A DNA stretch of 64,000 nt from Amanita rubescens (GCA_015039365.1 WION01000007.1:1-64000), one strand, 5' to 3'; shown: positions 1 through 11,599, numbered from the stretch's first letter. Program-made: numbers and translations. The notes: a model not told the origin generated them from the letters alone.

Positions 1-430
1 TTTGTGAGTGACATTGCACATTTTGTGAAAGGCAGTCTCATCACATCTTTTCCTATGACCAACAGTCTGTGAGTGACATTGCACATTTTGTGAAAGGCAG
101 TCTCATCACATCTTTTCCCATGACCAACAGCAAGTGAATGATATTGCACATTTTGTAAAAGGCATGCTCACACCATCTTTTGATATGACCAACAGGTTGT
201 AAGTGACACTGCATACATAATTTGTGAAAGGCAGTCTCATCACATCTTTTTATGACAAATAGCAAGTGAGTGACATTGCATATTTTGTTAAAAGAGGTCC
301 AAGTCTCATTACATCTTTTCCTATGACTAACAGCAAGTGAGTGACATTGCAAAATTTTTGACATTCATGCTGAGCATACTATCTCAATTTATGAATCTTT
401 GATATCCTTGCATCTTATGTATATCAGCAA
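1..430. repeat. ~65-bp tandem repeat, about six copies
   Basis: A unit containing GTGAGTGACATTGCA, a purine-rich AAAGGCAGTCTCATCAC part and TATGACCAACAG recurs with starts near 4, 69, 134, 199, 266 and 337, with a decayed copy near 424. Spacing is 65, 65, 65, 67 and 71 bp, so copies diverge to the right. The minus strand stays open across the array, giving a periodic Cys/His-rich peptide, but that follows from the repeat. The array may continue beyond the left edge. Confidence 0.85.
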
Positions 431-2240
431 GTGAGCATATTGCCATATCTTTTCAATATCTTCCTTTTACATTATTATCATCGTAGATTGTAAGATATCA
501 TTTAAGCTGACCCACTCCCACCTCATGTGATCATTCCTCTCACTTACATCACCTTCCATGATTTCCAGGTGAGTGTTGCTTGTTCATGAGGTATTGATTT
601 TCATATCAATTTCCATGCTAGTGTGTAGGTCTGACTCTGATACATTGGATATTTTCCTTTATCTCATGACTAGGACAAACTTTTCTCCATGTTTGGAGAC
701 AAAGAACAAAATTTTGCAGCCAAGGTATTTTTGCTCTTGTTTTTTGCATAGTACACAACTAATGCCATTGCAATGAGCCAACTGATTGCCAGATCTTAGT
801 TTGTAAATTATTCCTTTTCAATTACTGTATTTATGCTTAAACTTTCAAGCACTCGTTATCATTGCCAAGCTATCCTTTTGGATCAATAAACCATTTCTGC
901 CATCAGTCACAGAAGCCTTGGATCAATACAAACAAAAAGGCTATGTCCAGAAGCTGAAGACTAACATTACTCATGACTTTATGCACTCTGGTCATCAGGA
1001 TTTTGTCACATTACTCTATAGGCAGGTGACTCACATTGATGGTATGTACTTTGTCTAGTCATGGACTACTTATGAAAAAAATGGCAGGGTGAATCTCACA
1101 GGATGGTGTTACAGTGGATTAGTCAGACAGGCTCCACTTACTTTTTCTTATCATCTAAAGCTATGCTTGACTCATACAGACTTATGTACTTGTTCACTTA
1201 CAGTTACCTGGGCCCTTGTTCCCTACATGGTAGTAACCATATACCCATCCAGGCTTTACCTTTACCTACTATGCCACATACCCCAAAGACTTCAACTATA
1301 CATGTATGTTAACCCTTCACCATATCTCAGTATCTCCTTGTAGTATATAAGACCCACCATTGCCTGTAGTAGTAGTTGAACCCTAAGTTCATTACTTAGC
1401 TCACAACTTGTTCTCTCAATATCAGTTTATCTCACCTACAATGTCAACTCTAACTTTGTTCATAACATTCTCAAACCTAAGACTATACATACTATTTCAC
1501 AGTCTTAGTGCTTGCCCTTCTAACTCAGACTTAGCTGTTGGACTAAGTCTACTTTGCCATATGCTTCTAGCATTGGAAGCTGAGCAGGGGTTGGCCACCC
1601 CCACTATTAGAATATAGTGTAATTAACTGGTTGTAACTGGCAACTGTGTTAATGCATCCACCCCACCAAATGCCAATGCCTGCCATAATCCCAGCACTTC
1701 ATACTCCCCCACCTGTTCCTGTGGACTGCTGGTGGAGTCCCACTGAAATGACCAAAAATGGCAAAAGCATGGGGACTCCCATGTAGCTCCCTGTTCTGGG
1801 ACAAAAGAACAAAAACAAGTTGGCAGAAGGGCAGTGACTCCATGTGGATGAGTCTCAGTGGACTCCCATGTACATAACTCCCTGTTCTAGGACAAAACAA
1901 AAACAGGTCAATTTCAATCAAATATAGTATTACTTTCATGTCATGCACACTTTGTACACATTCCTGTCATATTTGGACTCCTGCACAAGACATGCACATT
2001 TCATTAGAATGCTATATACAGTATCCATAGTGTTACATAGCAATTGTACAACTATAAATTGGCTAAAGTTTATCATCCTCATTGTTGTCCAAACATCTTG
2101 AATTACTATATTGAATCTGTGGCATTAGACTCTGGAAAATGGCATAGAAATGATCTTCGTATGTCACATTCGGCCACCCAAAGTAAAAATGGGGAGGAAA
2201 AGTAAAAGAGGTCACACATTGGGGAAGCTTTCCAATGAAT
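431..2240. other. AT-rich region without an intact gene
   Basis: This stretch is clearly AT-richer than the 2.2-56.5 kb core. I see no gene model with start, introns and stop. It contains the short coding relic near 850-1,041 and an imperfect duplication near 1,771 and 1,860 sharing GGACTCCCATGTA and CTCCCTGTTCT, about 90 bp apart. It looks like old transposon-derived DNA. Confidence 0.5.
850..1041 (+). pseudogene. Coding relic, possibly transposon-derived
   Basis: One plus frame is open for about 60 codons and reads like real protein (FWINKPFLPSVTEALDQY, then THDFMHSGHQDFVTLLYRQ). It ends at a good 5' splice site (GGTATGT) at 1,040. No matching exon is visible on either side and the surrounding DNA is AT-rich and repetitive. 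I do not recognise the family; a transposase exon or a captured gene fragment are both possible. Confidence 0.35.
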
Positions 2241-2340
2241 CAATTTTATTAAATAAAACTTGGCCCCAGAACTAACAAGGAGACCACTCTGCTATTCTTC
2301 ATTGCTTATTCCCGTGCCGTGTAAACCGGCGATCGCTTCT

Positions 2341-3727
2341 TCAGAGGATGAGAGGGATCGATACATCGGAAGGGCAGGCAGGGGCACTATTGTTGTCGAC
2401 ACCAGGGGCGTCGTTTCTCGTGAGGTTAGGATTAGAATGATTACATTCCATGAGGGAACTGCTGGATATTGCTTCCTGGGTTAGCCTCATCTGCTTCTCC
2501 TTGTACCGTTTGGCTGCCCGGCGCATCTTGGAGCGCAGTTTTCTCCTCTGCATTCGAGTTAATGGAGCAGATGATGAGGGGGTCGAGGCATGGATGGAAG
2601 GGCACGCCACTGCACTATCGTTGGCACCAGGGGTGTCGTTTGTCGTGCGGTTAGAATCGTTGGAATTCGGGACAGGATCATCAAACATCGCGTTCTCGAC
2701 CCGCCTCCTTTTGCCGTTTGGCCGCCGGGCCCGGGGAGACCTAGAGCGCGTCCTTCACTTCATCCCTGGATTAAATTGGTGGAAGATGGGTCGGTTAGCG
2801 GATGGATCGATTGGTGCAAGGCTGGGTAGGTGGGCGGCTGAACCATCGATGCCGACACCAAAAGTGCCAATTGTGGTGCGGTTAGGATCAGAATGACGGG
2901 AATCCACGGGGCCGTCATGCATCGCGCTCTTGGTCATCTCCATTTGTCGAGTTAATGAGGCAGAGGATGAGGAGGTTGGTATATCTCCGGAGGTGTGGGT
3001 AGATGTGCCATTGCTATCGGCCGCAGAGGTGGCATTCGCGATGTGGTAACTACCATCCTGAGGAACAGAGTTATCATAACCTGTGAATACAAAGGCGTCA
3101 ACGTGAGCATTCCATTCATGGAAGAGCATGGCAATATGATCGTGACTTTACGAACAGATCCAAGTATGCACTTCTGAGCGTGCTATACATGTTGAAGAAA
3201 CGCCGTAACCTGTTGTCCTTTATGATATAGTCAACGGTTCAGCGGAGGCGTCGCAGGACAAGATGCAAACGCGAGTGGTTCTCAACATGATAGATGAAAG
3301 GAGACGCACGCCGCCAAAACGACATGCCACAGAGTCGTCAACCAAGTCTTTCATATCGATTTGCAAGCTCCGTTTCAAGTTACTCCCAAAGCCGGGTGAT
3401 ATCTTGGCTGCACTTGACGTCGAGCTGCCAGGAGCAATATACACATCGGGATCAGATGAAGTTATTGAAGGTTGTCGTCTTCCACGTATAAGCATTGTTG
3501 GCAGTTTCTCCTCTGCATCTGAACCGTGTTTTGTTGCAAAGTCCAAGACGCGCCCCGTAGATATCTTCGCTCTTTTCTCCTTCGCTCTCATCCACGTCAA
3601 CAACGTCTTCTGAGCCATACTCTCGCACGTAGTCGTAGTAACTCCGTTCATTGTTTGAGGATCGCAACTGGCGGTTATGAGGACTATAATGCTGAGGTTG
3701 TCGTGGCTCGGTAGACGAATCCGTCAA
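2341..3727 (-). CDS. Low-complexity basic/acidic hypothetical protein (probable gene, exons unclear)
   Basis: Three minus frames form a plausible protein with unresolved joins. The upstream part (3,452-3,727) is acidic (REYGSEDVVDVDESEGEKSED). The middle (about 3,263-3,530) carries DVYIAPGSSTSSAAKI. The downstream parts (2,755-3,129 and 2,341-2,688) hold at least three degenerate copies of an Asn/Ser/Thr-rich unit (NRTT-x-DTPG-x-NDSAVACPS and relatives), plus a very basic helix (RRKLRSKMRRAAKRYKEKQ) that could bind nucleic acid. The repeat copies are also visible in DNA. Function is unknown. The plus strand is partly open too, so strand choice rests on the repeated peptide and the acidic-to-basic layout. 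Confidence 0.3.
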
Positions 3728-4019
3728 CGAGGATTCGCGTGATGATTATCGAGATGGACGGCGGAGAAGGACCGCCTCAGGTCGACATGAACGTTGGGCA
3801 AATACCTCATAGTTACCATATATGGCGTAATCTGGCTTTTCTGCCCACAACCACTAAGTAAGCCTACATGTAAGCGGCTACAGTGAAGCCAGGGTCCCTC
3901 CCATTTCCGCTTGAAAATTGAGCAAAAAATGAAAATAGAAATAAAAACGAAGTTCTACAGCTTATTACGTCCAGCGTGTGAATGCTCCGAGTCTATATAA
4001 AGCTCTATTTGAATTTTAA

Positions 4020-5240
4020 TAAAGGTTCACACGTACACCACATCCATAGTAAGTCTTCCAGTCAGCGAGTACGACAGCCCTATCGGTGTCATCGGTGCAT
4101 CGCACCGCAGCCGTGGCAGTGAGATCGGATGACCCGTTCTCCCGTTCGCGTGCTTGCATACTTCTCAGCCTTTGTCGCGCACCAAACCGCGAGCCAACGA
4201 GTTGAACCAAAGGGGACATAGCGTGGGCGGGAAGGCCTGACCGTTGAGGGTATCCTCCCAGGCGGGAATGTCAGAAACGCTCTCGACCACTATGAACTGT
4301 TCTACTCGCCGACACGTCTGGTTGGGCCATGTCTAGAAGTGCAACCTCGCCTCAGATACAGGGGGCGCACCCCGCATGGTCTACAGAGATCCGTCTCCTC
4401 CAGATACACATACGTTGGAGGCTTGGAACCGACATACGAGGGGCTGCTTTCGCCTCATCACATAATGCAGGATCGCTGACTAATATTTGATAGAGACCAA
4501 GCAATTAGCCGGACCGACAATGGGAGTTGTGGATGAAGAGGCCAAGGAAGCTTTAAAGGAGAATTGACCTGTTGTGTGAACGCGTAAGTGGCTATAATTT
4601 GCCCTTTACCTTTTCCTCAGTATCAGTGATACAGGTTACGTCGAGCTTGTGAACGTCCTAGTTTTTCAAGTTGAACTTTGCAGTTCACATGAACACCTTT
4701 CTAACATCAACTACATCCATGGTATGTACATCAGTCAACAAGTCTATAGCCCTATCGGTGTCAAGGTGCATTGCACCGCTGACGTCGCAGCGAGATGCGA
4801 ACATCTTCCGCCGGCATCTTAAATTTGTTTCCCGGTCTCTGAGGGGGTCGTAGTCACGCACCATACGGTCGCCTCCGGGTGCATCCTTAGGGATGCTAGC
4901 TCATGGCAAGTAGTGTTGCTTCAAGAAACACATCCGACCCTGCTTGACTCCTTCTCGAGGATATTAGTCAAGCGTTCGAGGTCGGATGTGTCAGTAACGC
5001 CCTTGGCACGGCTTTTATCCGTCAACATGTCTGGATGGGCCATGTCCTCGGGTGTGAACTCCCTTCAAGGTGTGGTATCCGACATGGTCTATAGAAATTT
5101 CTCCTCCAGGCGAGTATGTTGGAGGCTGGAACTGACATACGAGGGGCTTCTTTATTCTTGTTTTTATCTCGTTGCACAAGGATGGATTTCTGACCGTTGT
5201 TGTTTGACAGTACAATTTTTTTTCCATGGCCCAAGGGACA
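4020..5240. repeat. Diverged direct duplication (about 4,020-4,490 and 4,670-5,160)
   Basis: Two segments in the same orientation share ordered blocks: AGCCCTATCGGTGTCA (near 4,076 and 4,748), a GGGCCATGTC block (near 4,324 and 5,035), a TGGTCTA-AGA block and CTCCTCCAG (near 4,378 and 5,091), and GACATACGAGGGGCT (near 4,430 and 5,134). Small indels separate the blocks. No long frame is kept in both copies, so this looks like a non-coding or dead duplicate. Confidence 0.7.
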
Positions 5241-5450
5241 GCGACGTGCCCAGGCATGAGATGGTGCTTATCCAACTAGCGCTAGTACGTCTTTGCTCCC
5301 CCCAAAATCGTGGGAACCATTCGTTATCTTATCTGCGTCTCGACCACCCACATGCACTAAATCAATTGTTATTTCGCGCTATCGTTGTTTCCTGATATGA
5401 GCATAGCTAATACCAGCCTTGCTGCCAGTTAGTTCATGCCAAATATTGAG
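5230..5450 (+). repeat. Dispersed repeat family R, copy i
   Basis: This carries the family hallmark GCATAGCTAATACCAGCCTT (near 5,402), preceded by GGAACCATTCGT and a GCGTCTCGACCA block. Copy ii lies at about 6,290-6,640 and copy iii at about 9,010-9,500, all in the same orientation. Copy i lies just 3' of the minus-strand MNT-HEPN gene, so that gene is bracketed by copies i and ii. Confidence 0.65.
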
Positions 5451-5513
5451 TGACGGTTATTATAAATTATCATGAATAAGTAGTACATTTGCACGTACGA
5501 ACTTATCGTTAGT

Positions 5514-6266
5514 TCATGCCAGCTTCAACTCAATTGCAGCAAACAAACTCTGTGCTGTCGCGGACAGCGCATCCCATATCGATGGCAGACCAAGTTCGTA
5601 CCAGAGGGTGTTCCTCAGATCGCTCCACGTTTTCTGTAATTCCGCGTCAAACTCCAAGTCTCTATTTTTGATGCCACGTCCCAGGCGATCGACACAATTC
5701 GAAATGGCATGCGCTAACAGATCACTGAGCATGCTGACACCGCCAATAGAATTAACATCGTTGATGTATTTGATCAGGTCCTTGCATGTCCTTTCCATGA
5801 ACTGGAGTCGCTCTTTGAGTGGGAGTTAGCCACTGGGAACCGCCTTGGTCAAGGTTGACGACTTACCTTTCCTCTCGTCAGACGACATGATTTGTAGGGT
5901 CACTGGCGGATGTGTGACATCGGCGGAAGAGGACAATGAACTACTCTTCTGAGTTCCAACGTTAATCGGCACCCAGTACTTGTTAATCTTTTCCACAAAT
6001 GCTTCCGGCGGGCACACCGAGAGATCGACCTCCTTATTTAGTGCACCTTCAAGGTCCATATGCACCCCACCAATTTCTTGCAGAAGCTTGTCCAAGGAAA
6101 GATCAGGATGAAAGATGGCAATGTCGACATCGCTGTCTGGGTGTGCAGTGCCTTTGGCGTATGAACCAAACAGGTAAGCGGATGTGATAGATGGATATGA
6201 TTTGATGACAGATGAAGCAGTGGAGAGGATGTCGGACCGGGAGTGGGCCTTAGGAGACTCTGTCAT
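5514..6266 (-). CDS. MNT-HEPN fusion protein (MntA-like nucleotidyltransferase plus HepT-like domain)
   Basis: Two exons, 6,266-5,867 and 5,812-5,514, flank a 54-nt intron (GTAAGT donor, CTAAC branch site, AAAG acceptor). Splicing keeps frame and gives 232 residues. Residues 1-105 form a minimal nucleotidyltransferase: G34-S35, exactly ten residues, then D46-x-D48, with a likely third metal ligand at D81. Residues 135-232 are all-helical and match the HepT/DUF86 HEPN layout, ending in the L-R-N-T-L-W-Y segment at 199-205. In bacteria MntA and HepT are separate genes of a toxin-antitoxin pair in which MntA adenylylates HepT; here they are fused. The HEPN R-x4-H-x-Y motif reads R200-x4-Y-x-L, so the RNase His and the modified Tyr are both missing and RNase activity is doubtful. 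I chose the ATG at 6,266 because it directly precedes the conserved domain; an in-frame ATG ten codons upstream (6,296) is possible. Repeats flank the gene on both sides. Confidence 0.82.
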
Positions 6267-6289
6267 CGTTCTGGTACACCAGATGCACC

Positions 6290-6640
6290 GTGACATGCAT
6301 CGTCACAACACCGGAACCATTCGTATCCGCGTCGCGACCAACGCTCTTTCATCTTTTACGCATAGCTAATACCAGCCTTACTGTCATGATGAATGTGCAA
6401 TTCATAATGTTTTTACTACTCGAATCAACAAGAATGTGAATTAAGGATAATCTAACATTACAAACTTGCAAAAAGAGAGGTCGCCGAGTCCGAAAGAGTT
6501 GGAAAAGGTGGGATGAGGCTAGCCAACCGTGGATAGACGAGGGTAGTGCGTCTATGGAGGGTGGCAATGGTCCAAGTGGGTTGGAGGGATGGTGGATTTC
6601 TATACCGGAGGATTCTAGGCTCTCCGACCGCGCGGAAGGA
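6290..6640 (+). repeat. Dispersed repeat family R, copy ii
   Basis: This shares GCATAGCTAATACCAGCCTT with copy i and a longer tract with copy iii, including CTCGAATCAACAAGAA, CGCCGAGTCCGAAAG and GCTAGCCAACCGTGGATAGA. It starts at the 5' end of the MNT-HEPN gene and ends just 3' of the BBE oxidoreductase. A short plus frame inside (R-V-R-K...QPWIDEGSA) matches one in copy iii but then diverges. Confidence 0.75.
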
Positions 6641-6689
6641 TTGATGTAGGGTATTACCTGTCCTGATATCGTAAATCATCCAACCGAAA

Positions 6690-8656
6690 TCAAAATCTAA
6701 ATCCGCCAGTCAATCCCATAACATTACGTGGATCGATCCTCTGCTTCAGCGAGAGTAGCTTGTCCACATTCGCACTATACATATCACGCAAAGGAGTATC
6801 GAAGATGGCGTAATTCGGGTATAGCGGTGCATCAATGATATCCTGTCTATCCCGAATCGCAACTTCATGAATTTGAGTAGCGCTCTGGCGGATGGCGTCG
6901 TAAAAATCATTGTCGTACGTGGCATTTAGCCACCCAAAGAAAATGTTAAGAGGGAAATAGACGTGGTTGCGGGTTGGAGGGTAGGCCGTCGGTGTCGTGT
7001 TATGACTCAGGATAGACGGTATGAATGGCTCGACGGTGTACCCGACGAATCCGATTTTCTCGAATAGAGATTGACCCCAGAACTGACGGACAACGTTATT
7101 GAAAGGCAATCAGTTGATAAGATGGTGACATACGCTCGTCTCATTTTGGATTGCCGCCATAACCTTTGGAGAATGTTTGAGCAATGGGACAGTGTGGAAT
7201 ACCCCGCTAAGAGTGGATGGTTCAGTTTCGGTTAGATATGAATGGGGTGAAACTTGCCGAAGGCCAGCGAGAGAATTGAGACCACCAGAATTGATGAAAT
7301 CGGTAAAGCTCCTTGTGTGTACGTCGTTTGACACAGCAGGAATCTTCAAAAAGTCGTCAAACAGTCCTGGAGGTGGGCTAGGACCATCATAGTACATGGT
7401 ATGCGAGACTAAGACCTATAAGCGGAGAGCGTAAATATATAAGTCGATGGCTAAGAACACTTGAAAAACATACCGAGCCATTGGAAAAGCTGTATGCCGG
7501 CGAAATATTTGCTTTTGTATCATTGTTATTGGCACTGAACTTGATGACAGCAGCTGTTACATCTGGGACAGAAGATGGGGGATAGATAATTGTACCGGCC
7601 TAAATATCGTATCGACCTTTCATTCCTCGCAAAACTGACGAGATACATACCCAGACCGCCGATTGTGGTAATGCATTCAACGTGAAGCGAGTAACGACAC
7701 CCTAATAACAGGTTAGCTAGTAGTCGTCATCTGGTTATTAAGACGCCTTACGAAATTGTTTAGACCTCCCTAATAAAAGCGAATGTGAGCTCATCCGACG
7801 GGGGGGGGCAGAGAAAGAAAATCACCTTGAGCCCAAAGAAGAGTTCAGCGTCTGATTGTTTCGTCACTTTGACTACTTTCCCGTTAGGCTTTACAAGTTC
7901 ATAGGCAACAATAGTGTCAATTCCAAGTCCAACTTGATTCGTCTTCCAGGCATATCCTTCAACCGCCAAGAATAAATGGGGGTGATGATATCCAGATATG
8001 TTCTACTCACCACCACCGAGGAGAAAACCTCCAACGCCTATTCCAGCCACTCTTGCGCCGGCAACGCTGCGATTATAAGGCGCCAAAGCATCGTAAACGT
8101 TATCAAAGAGGAGACCGGAACCAAACTCCACCGTTTCTGTTGAAGAGTCGTAGACGACTTCGTTAAACCGGGTCAGTGCAATTTGAACGCCCGGAGTGGA
8201 CGAGAATCCAGGATTCATAATGTGGCCTCCGCTTTTGACCTAGATAACGGAACAAGTTTAGCGGTTAGTAGCTGAAGGCGATGAATGTGATACACACTGC
8301 GAAGGGAGTACGGGACTGGCCTAGGATTTGCAGCTATACGACGATAATCGATATGAAGTGCAACATTGGACGAGAACAGTAACATGACCCACGATTTTTC
8401 CTACGTCTTGTGGTGTCCCAGGTTCAACCGAACAAGCTGATTGCTGCGAGCTAGTGATGCCCCAGTGAAATGTATCGTTATCATAAATTTTGCTGCCTGG
8501 ACAAGCATGAGGAACTACGACGTTGGGGAACCGATTAACACCTACCGGGGTAGAAGACCGCACTTTGGGGCGAAATTGCAGTGGATATAGCTTGGCATAC
8601 TTTTTTATAGCCAGTAGAATCGCGTTCGATGATGTTGAATGGATTACAGAGGACAA
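6690..8656 (-). CDS. FAD-linked (berberine-bridge-type) oxidoreductase
   Basis: Exons read from family conservation: about 8,656-8,546, 8,496-8,393, 8,333-8,298, 8,239-8,011, 7,956-7,826, 7,769-7,752, 7,701-7,651, 7,599-7,474, 7,415-7,134 and 7,082-6,690; all junctions keep frame. The protein carries SSQQSACSVEPGTPQDVGKI, a VKSGGH motif whose His is the usual covalent FAD attachment site, VGGFLLGGG followed by YAWKTNQVG, FFGLKGGLNNFGVVTRF, and the family C-terminal end YSANVDKL...RIDPRNVMGLTGGFRF. The second flavin-linking Cys of bicovalent members is absent near the GGG motif, so flavin is probably held through His only. Such enzymes oxidise alcohols, sugars or secondary metabolites and are usually secreted. 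The first exon and any signal peptide are not resolved. The 18-nt and 36-nt exons are unusually short. Confidence 0.88.
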
Positions 8657-9009
8657 GCGGCGGGAGAACTGAAACGAAGTAGTATAAGCTCGCTAACATC
8701 ACTGCTGACTTGGAAACGGTAAGTCACCTGCTTGCTTGCTTTATACTCGAATTCATCATGCTGTAAAGTTGCCAAAAAACACCGCTCATCTACACAGCAT
8801 TGATCATCTGAACTTCGATCCTCGTGCTTAGTAATTACGCGTTGGAGCATTCGCGAAGTAGGTGACGCTGACGCGGCCAGTTCAGGTGCGCGTCTCCAGA
8901 GTCCGGTGACTGTAAAATGCCACGTCCACAGCTTGAAGTAAAGTGTGTTATTATAAGTTGGCACATCCTGCAGAGAGGTGGAGGTCAGATGGAAGTCAGA
9001 GTTTTCATC

Positions 9010-9500
9010 TCCGCCGAGCCTTGGCATCACTGCTTCAGATCGATATCATGGACCCTTTCATCTTTTATGTTCTTATTATTTATTACACGAAATCGATTAT
9101 TTCGCACTATTCTTTACTAGCATTGCTGTTTCTTGATATGAGCATAGCAAATAATAGCCTTGCTGTCATGATGATCGTGTAATTTATAACGTTTACATTC
9201 TCCAGTTACGAATAGACTCGAATCAACAAGAACAGGACAGCAACGGAAGAGAAAGAAAAAGATATGGATAAGCAAGTTGAGAATAACGTAACGTTGCAGA
9301 TTTGCCATGAGCGATAACTACAAACTTGGTCACCGAGTCCGAAAGGACTGGGAAAAGAGGGATGATGCTAGCCAACCGTGGATAGACGAGGGTAGTGCAT
9401 TTCTGGAGTGGCAACAGCCCTGGGTTGGAGGGACGGTGAATTCCTATACTTTGGGGGTTTCTATACTGAGGACCCCAAATACGCCTTCCGGGGCCGAGTT
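9010..9500 (+). repeat. Dispersed repeat family R, copy iii
   Basis: This is the longest copy. It contains TTTCTTGATATGAGCATAGC (near 9,131), the GCCTTGCTGTCATGATGA block, ACTCGAATCAACAAGAA, ACCGAGTCCGAAAGGA and GCTAGCCAACCGTGGATAGA, matching copy ii in order. It lies upstream of the minus-strand BBE gene. A plus ORF of 71 codons with a true ATG (9,307-9,522) falls inside; the matching frame in copy ii is not maintained, so I treat it as repeat sequence. Confidence 0.75.
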
Positions 9501-9660
9501 CGAGACACAATTGCGTGCATGACATAGTGCAGGTGCCCCGAACGCTGTACAGTGACCTCGAAGCGGCGCACAGCTCAAGTCTGAGATGCGAGTAGTAATT
9601 GCTACAAGCGGGAGCAGTGACGACAATCAATTCGTCACGGTGGTCGGAAGGGGATTAGAT

Positions 9661-10176
9661 AGTCGACCCGTCCGGTGCGCGCTTCGACCTCAACGTTAGC
9701 GCTTTTCACGGCTTCACCATTTCCGACATCTTCTCGGCATTGAGGGAGGTGATATCCCAGGATGATGGTATAATGCACCATCACGAGCGGCATGGTACCA
9801 CGTCAAAGACGCTGTCCATGATCCGGAGTAAGATTATGTTATCAAAGCGCCAACAAAGCCGATGCGCCAGCGACAATGTCATGTACTCTGACTGAACCGC
9901 TTCTAGTAGATATCCGAGTTTCTGGATCTGAAGAGGCGCGCTGACCAGATAATCCAGGGTCTGCCAGATGCTGAGGAGCAAATAGTAGCTGATGAAGGGG
10001 CGGAATTGAGGATGAGGAGAGGAAGGGTGCGGAAAGGCCAGAAAGAGGTCCAGTGTACGGACAAGCAGGAGGACGAACGGACGGGGGCCACTGTTAGAGA
10101 TGATAAAGAGGGCGTGTCGCAGGATGTTGTTGAGATGACAGAGGCGAGCGCCGAAAGGGTGCCGGTATCAGTATAG
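9661..10176 (+). pseudogene. DUF6699-like coding fragment plus a charged frame
   Basis: Two plus frames without their own ATG read like protein. The first, about 9,670-9,895, contains FHGFTISDIFSALREVIS, resembling the TVxDVLxxLY helix of the DUF6699-related genes nearby. The second, about 9,912-10,176, is highly charged (RRADQIIQG...ELRMRRGRVRKGQKE). A short stop-rich gap separates them. They may be exons of one decayed gene. Confidence is limited because neither the start nor the splice sites are secure. Confidence 0.3.
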
Positions 10177-10518
10177 GCATCAAGGGGTCCGACTTTGAGC
10201 CGGTGCAGGGGGAAGAGGAAAACACCTCTGAGCCACTCGGGTCATGTGCCGGCAGTGTATAGATTTCTTAAAATCATGGTTAACTGTTGTCTCTTGTTGC
10301 CGTGCCGTACCAAGACTCACTTGGAACGAACATTTTCATTCGAGCCTTACTTGGCTTCATGCACAAACTCTTCTTCTAGTATACGGAATTCACTAGAAAA
10401 AATTTTTTTAACAATGTTCTGGCTCGGCAACTAATCACTTACTCTAGTTGCCTTTGTTTATACGACCATAATATAGCACAGATTATATATTATATTGATA
10501 CAGTCCATTGTATTGATG

Positions 10519-11139
10519 TTACGAGTCCATGTGCACTATTAAATGATTTAGTCCTGCGGGGGATAGTCCGATAAAGATTGAATTAGGAAAGCGCGCTCGC
10601 ACGCTATATAGTGATCGTAGAATATCTGCGACTGTCACGAAACCCAATGTCTCCGACGCCTGCACCTCTAGCCAATCGTGCAGATGTAATCGTAGAACAA
10701 TGTTCTGACGATGTAGCGTCGTTGCGGGTAAAGTGGCAAAATATTCCCAGTGCGCCACTGGGAGTACGGACTCGGGCCATGATGCCATGGCGTACTGGAC
10801 ACAGAACGGGTGTCCGCGTCGTAGGTAGTCCGCCACGACCACCCGAGTGGCGTAAGGGACCCAAGTAAGTGGGTCAAGCTCTGTCGTTGGGGCACTGGGC
10901 CGCGTAGACCCAGAGGCAATGGGCGGGAGTTGCTGGAATGTGAATAGGTCACCCGCCACTGATGTCTATATAGCGGATCTAGGTCAGCGCCCACAAAGGA
11001 AGGACAATGACATGGAACTGACACTTTGTGGGGGCGCTGGAGGTATCACTTGTGAGAGTCGGACGGAGGATGGGGCGCTAACATGACCAGACGCCAAGTA
11101 TGGCGGATTGGGCGTTGAGAAGTGAATATATTGGCCCAT
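10519..11139 (-). CDS. Short DUF6699-related protein, paralogue 1
   Basis: Exon 1 is 11,139-11,050 (30 codons, ATG, starts MGQYIHFSTPN), then an 84-nt intron (GTGATA donor, CTGAC branch, TATAG acceptor), and exon 2 10,965-10,519; total 178 residues. The conserved part reads WVPYATR...VADYLRRGHP, then ASWPESVLP...WEYF, LPAT, FVTVADILRSLYSVRARFPN and a short hydrophobic tail (LIVHMDS). FVTVxDVL is the core of fungal DUF6699, but the region after it is much shorter than in full members. Function is unknown. The closest relative is the gene at 23,221-23,837; their upstream DNA is also homologous in inverted orientation (11,600-11,690 against 22,770-22,870). Confidence 0.72.
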
Positions 11140-11599
11140 GGCGGTGATGCGTTGGTGCTGGTAACGGTTGAAGCTGAGGAAGGGGATACAGGCGCCCAAC
11201 GCGCCTTAAAAAGGGTGCGTGCGTGAGAACCTCCTTCCAGGACGGGTCAAGATGTTTGTGAGTGGCAACTTGAAGAGGTCGCGGCGAGAGAGCAGGTAAC
11301 AAAGCCAAGCGCAAAACCAGACGGGGGTTATCGTCGGAGAGGGGATCGCTCATGATATCTTGAGTAGTGGAACTTGAGCGGGCCACACTGCATAGCCGAT
11401 ATTAGCAACTTTGGAGGCGTCAGACGAAGCTTGGCGTATAACATACCTGGCTACATGGTTAAATTGGAAACGCGCCTAGACCGACCTTCCAGGAGGTTTG
11501 AATGAATTAGAGGGGATGGGAATGGAGGATAGTCTTGGTAGAGCATCAGAAGATGGGAAAAGTAAGGGACTTGGCTAACGCTTGACTACAGGTTCTTAT

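Noticed and set aside
53..364. Minus ORF of 103 codons in the left tandem repeat
   Set aside because: Its periodic peptide mirrors the 65-bp DNA repeat; no start context, introns or family support.
1672..1705. CATAATCCCAGCACTT, resembling a primate Alu core
   Set aside because: Only a short match; the rest shows no Alu structure and the organism is fungal.
2450..2896. Plus ORF of 148 codons
   Set aside because: Overlaps the minus frames with repeated Asn/Thr-rich peptides, which explain the sequence better.
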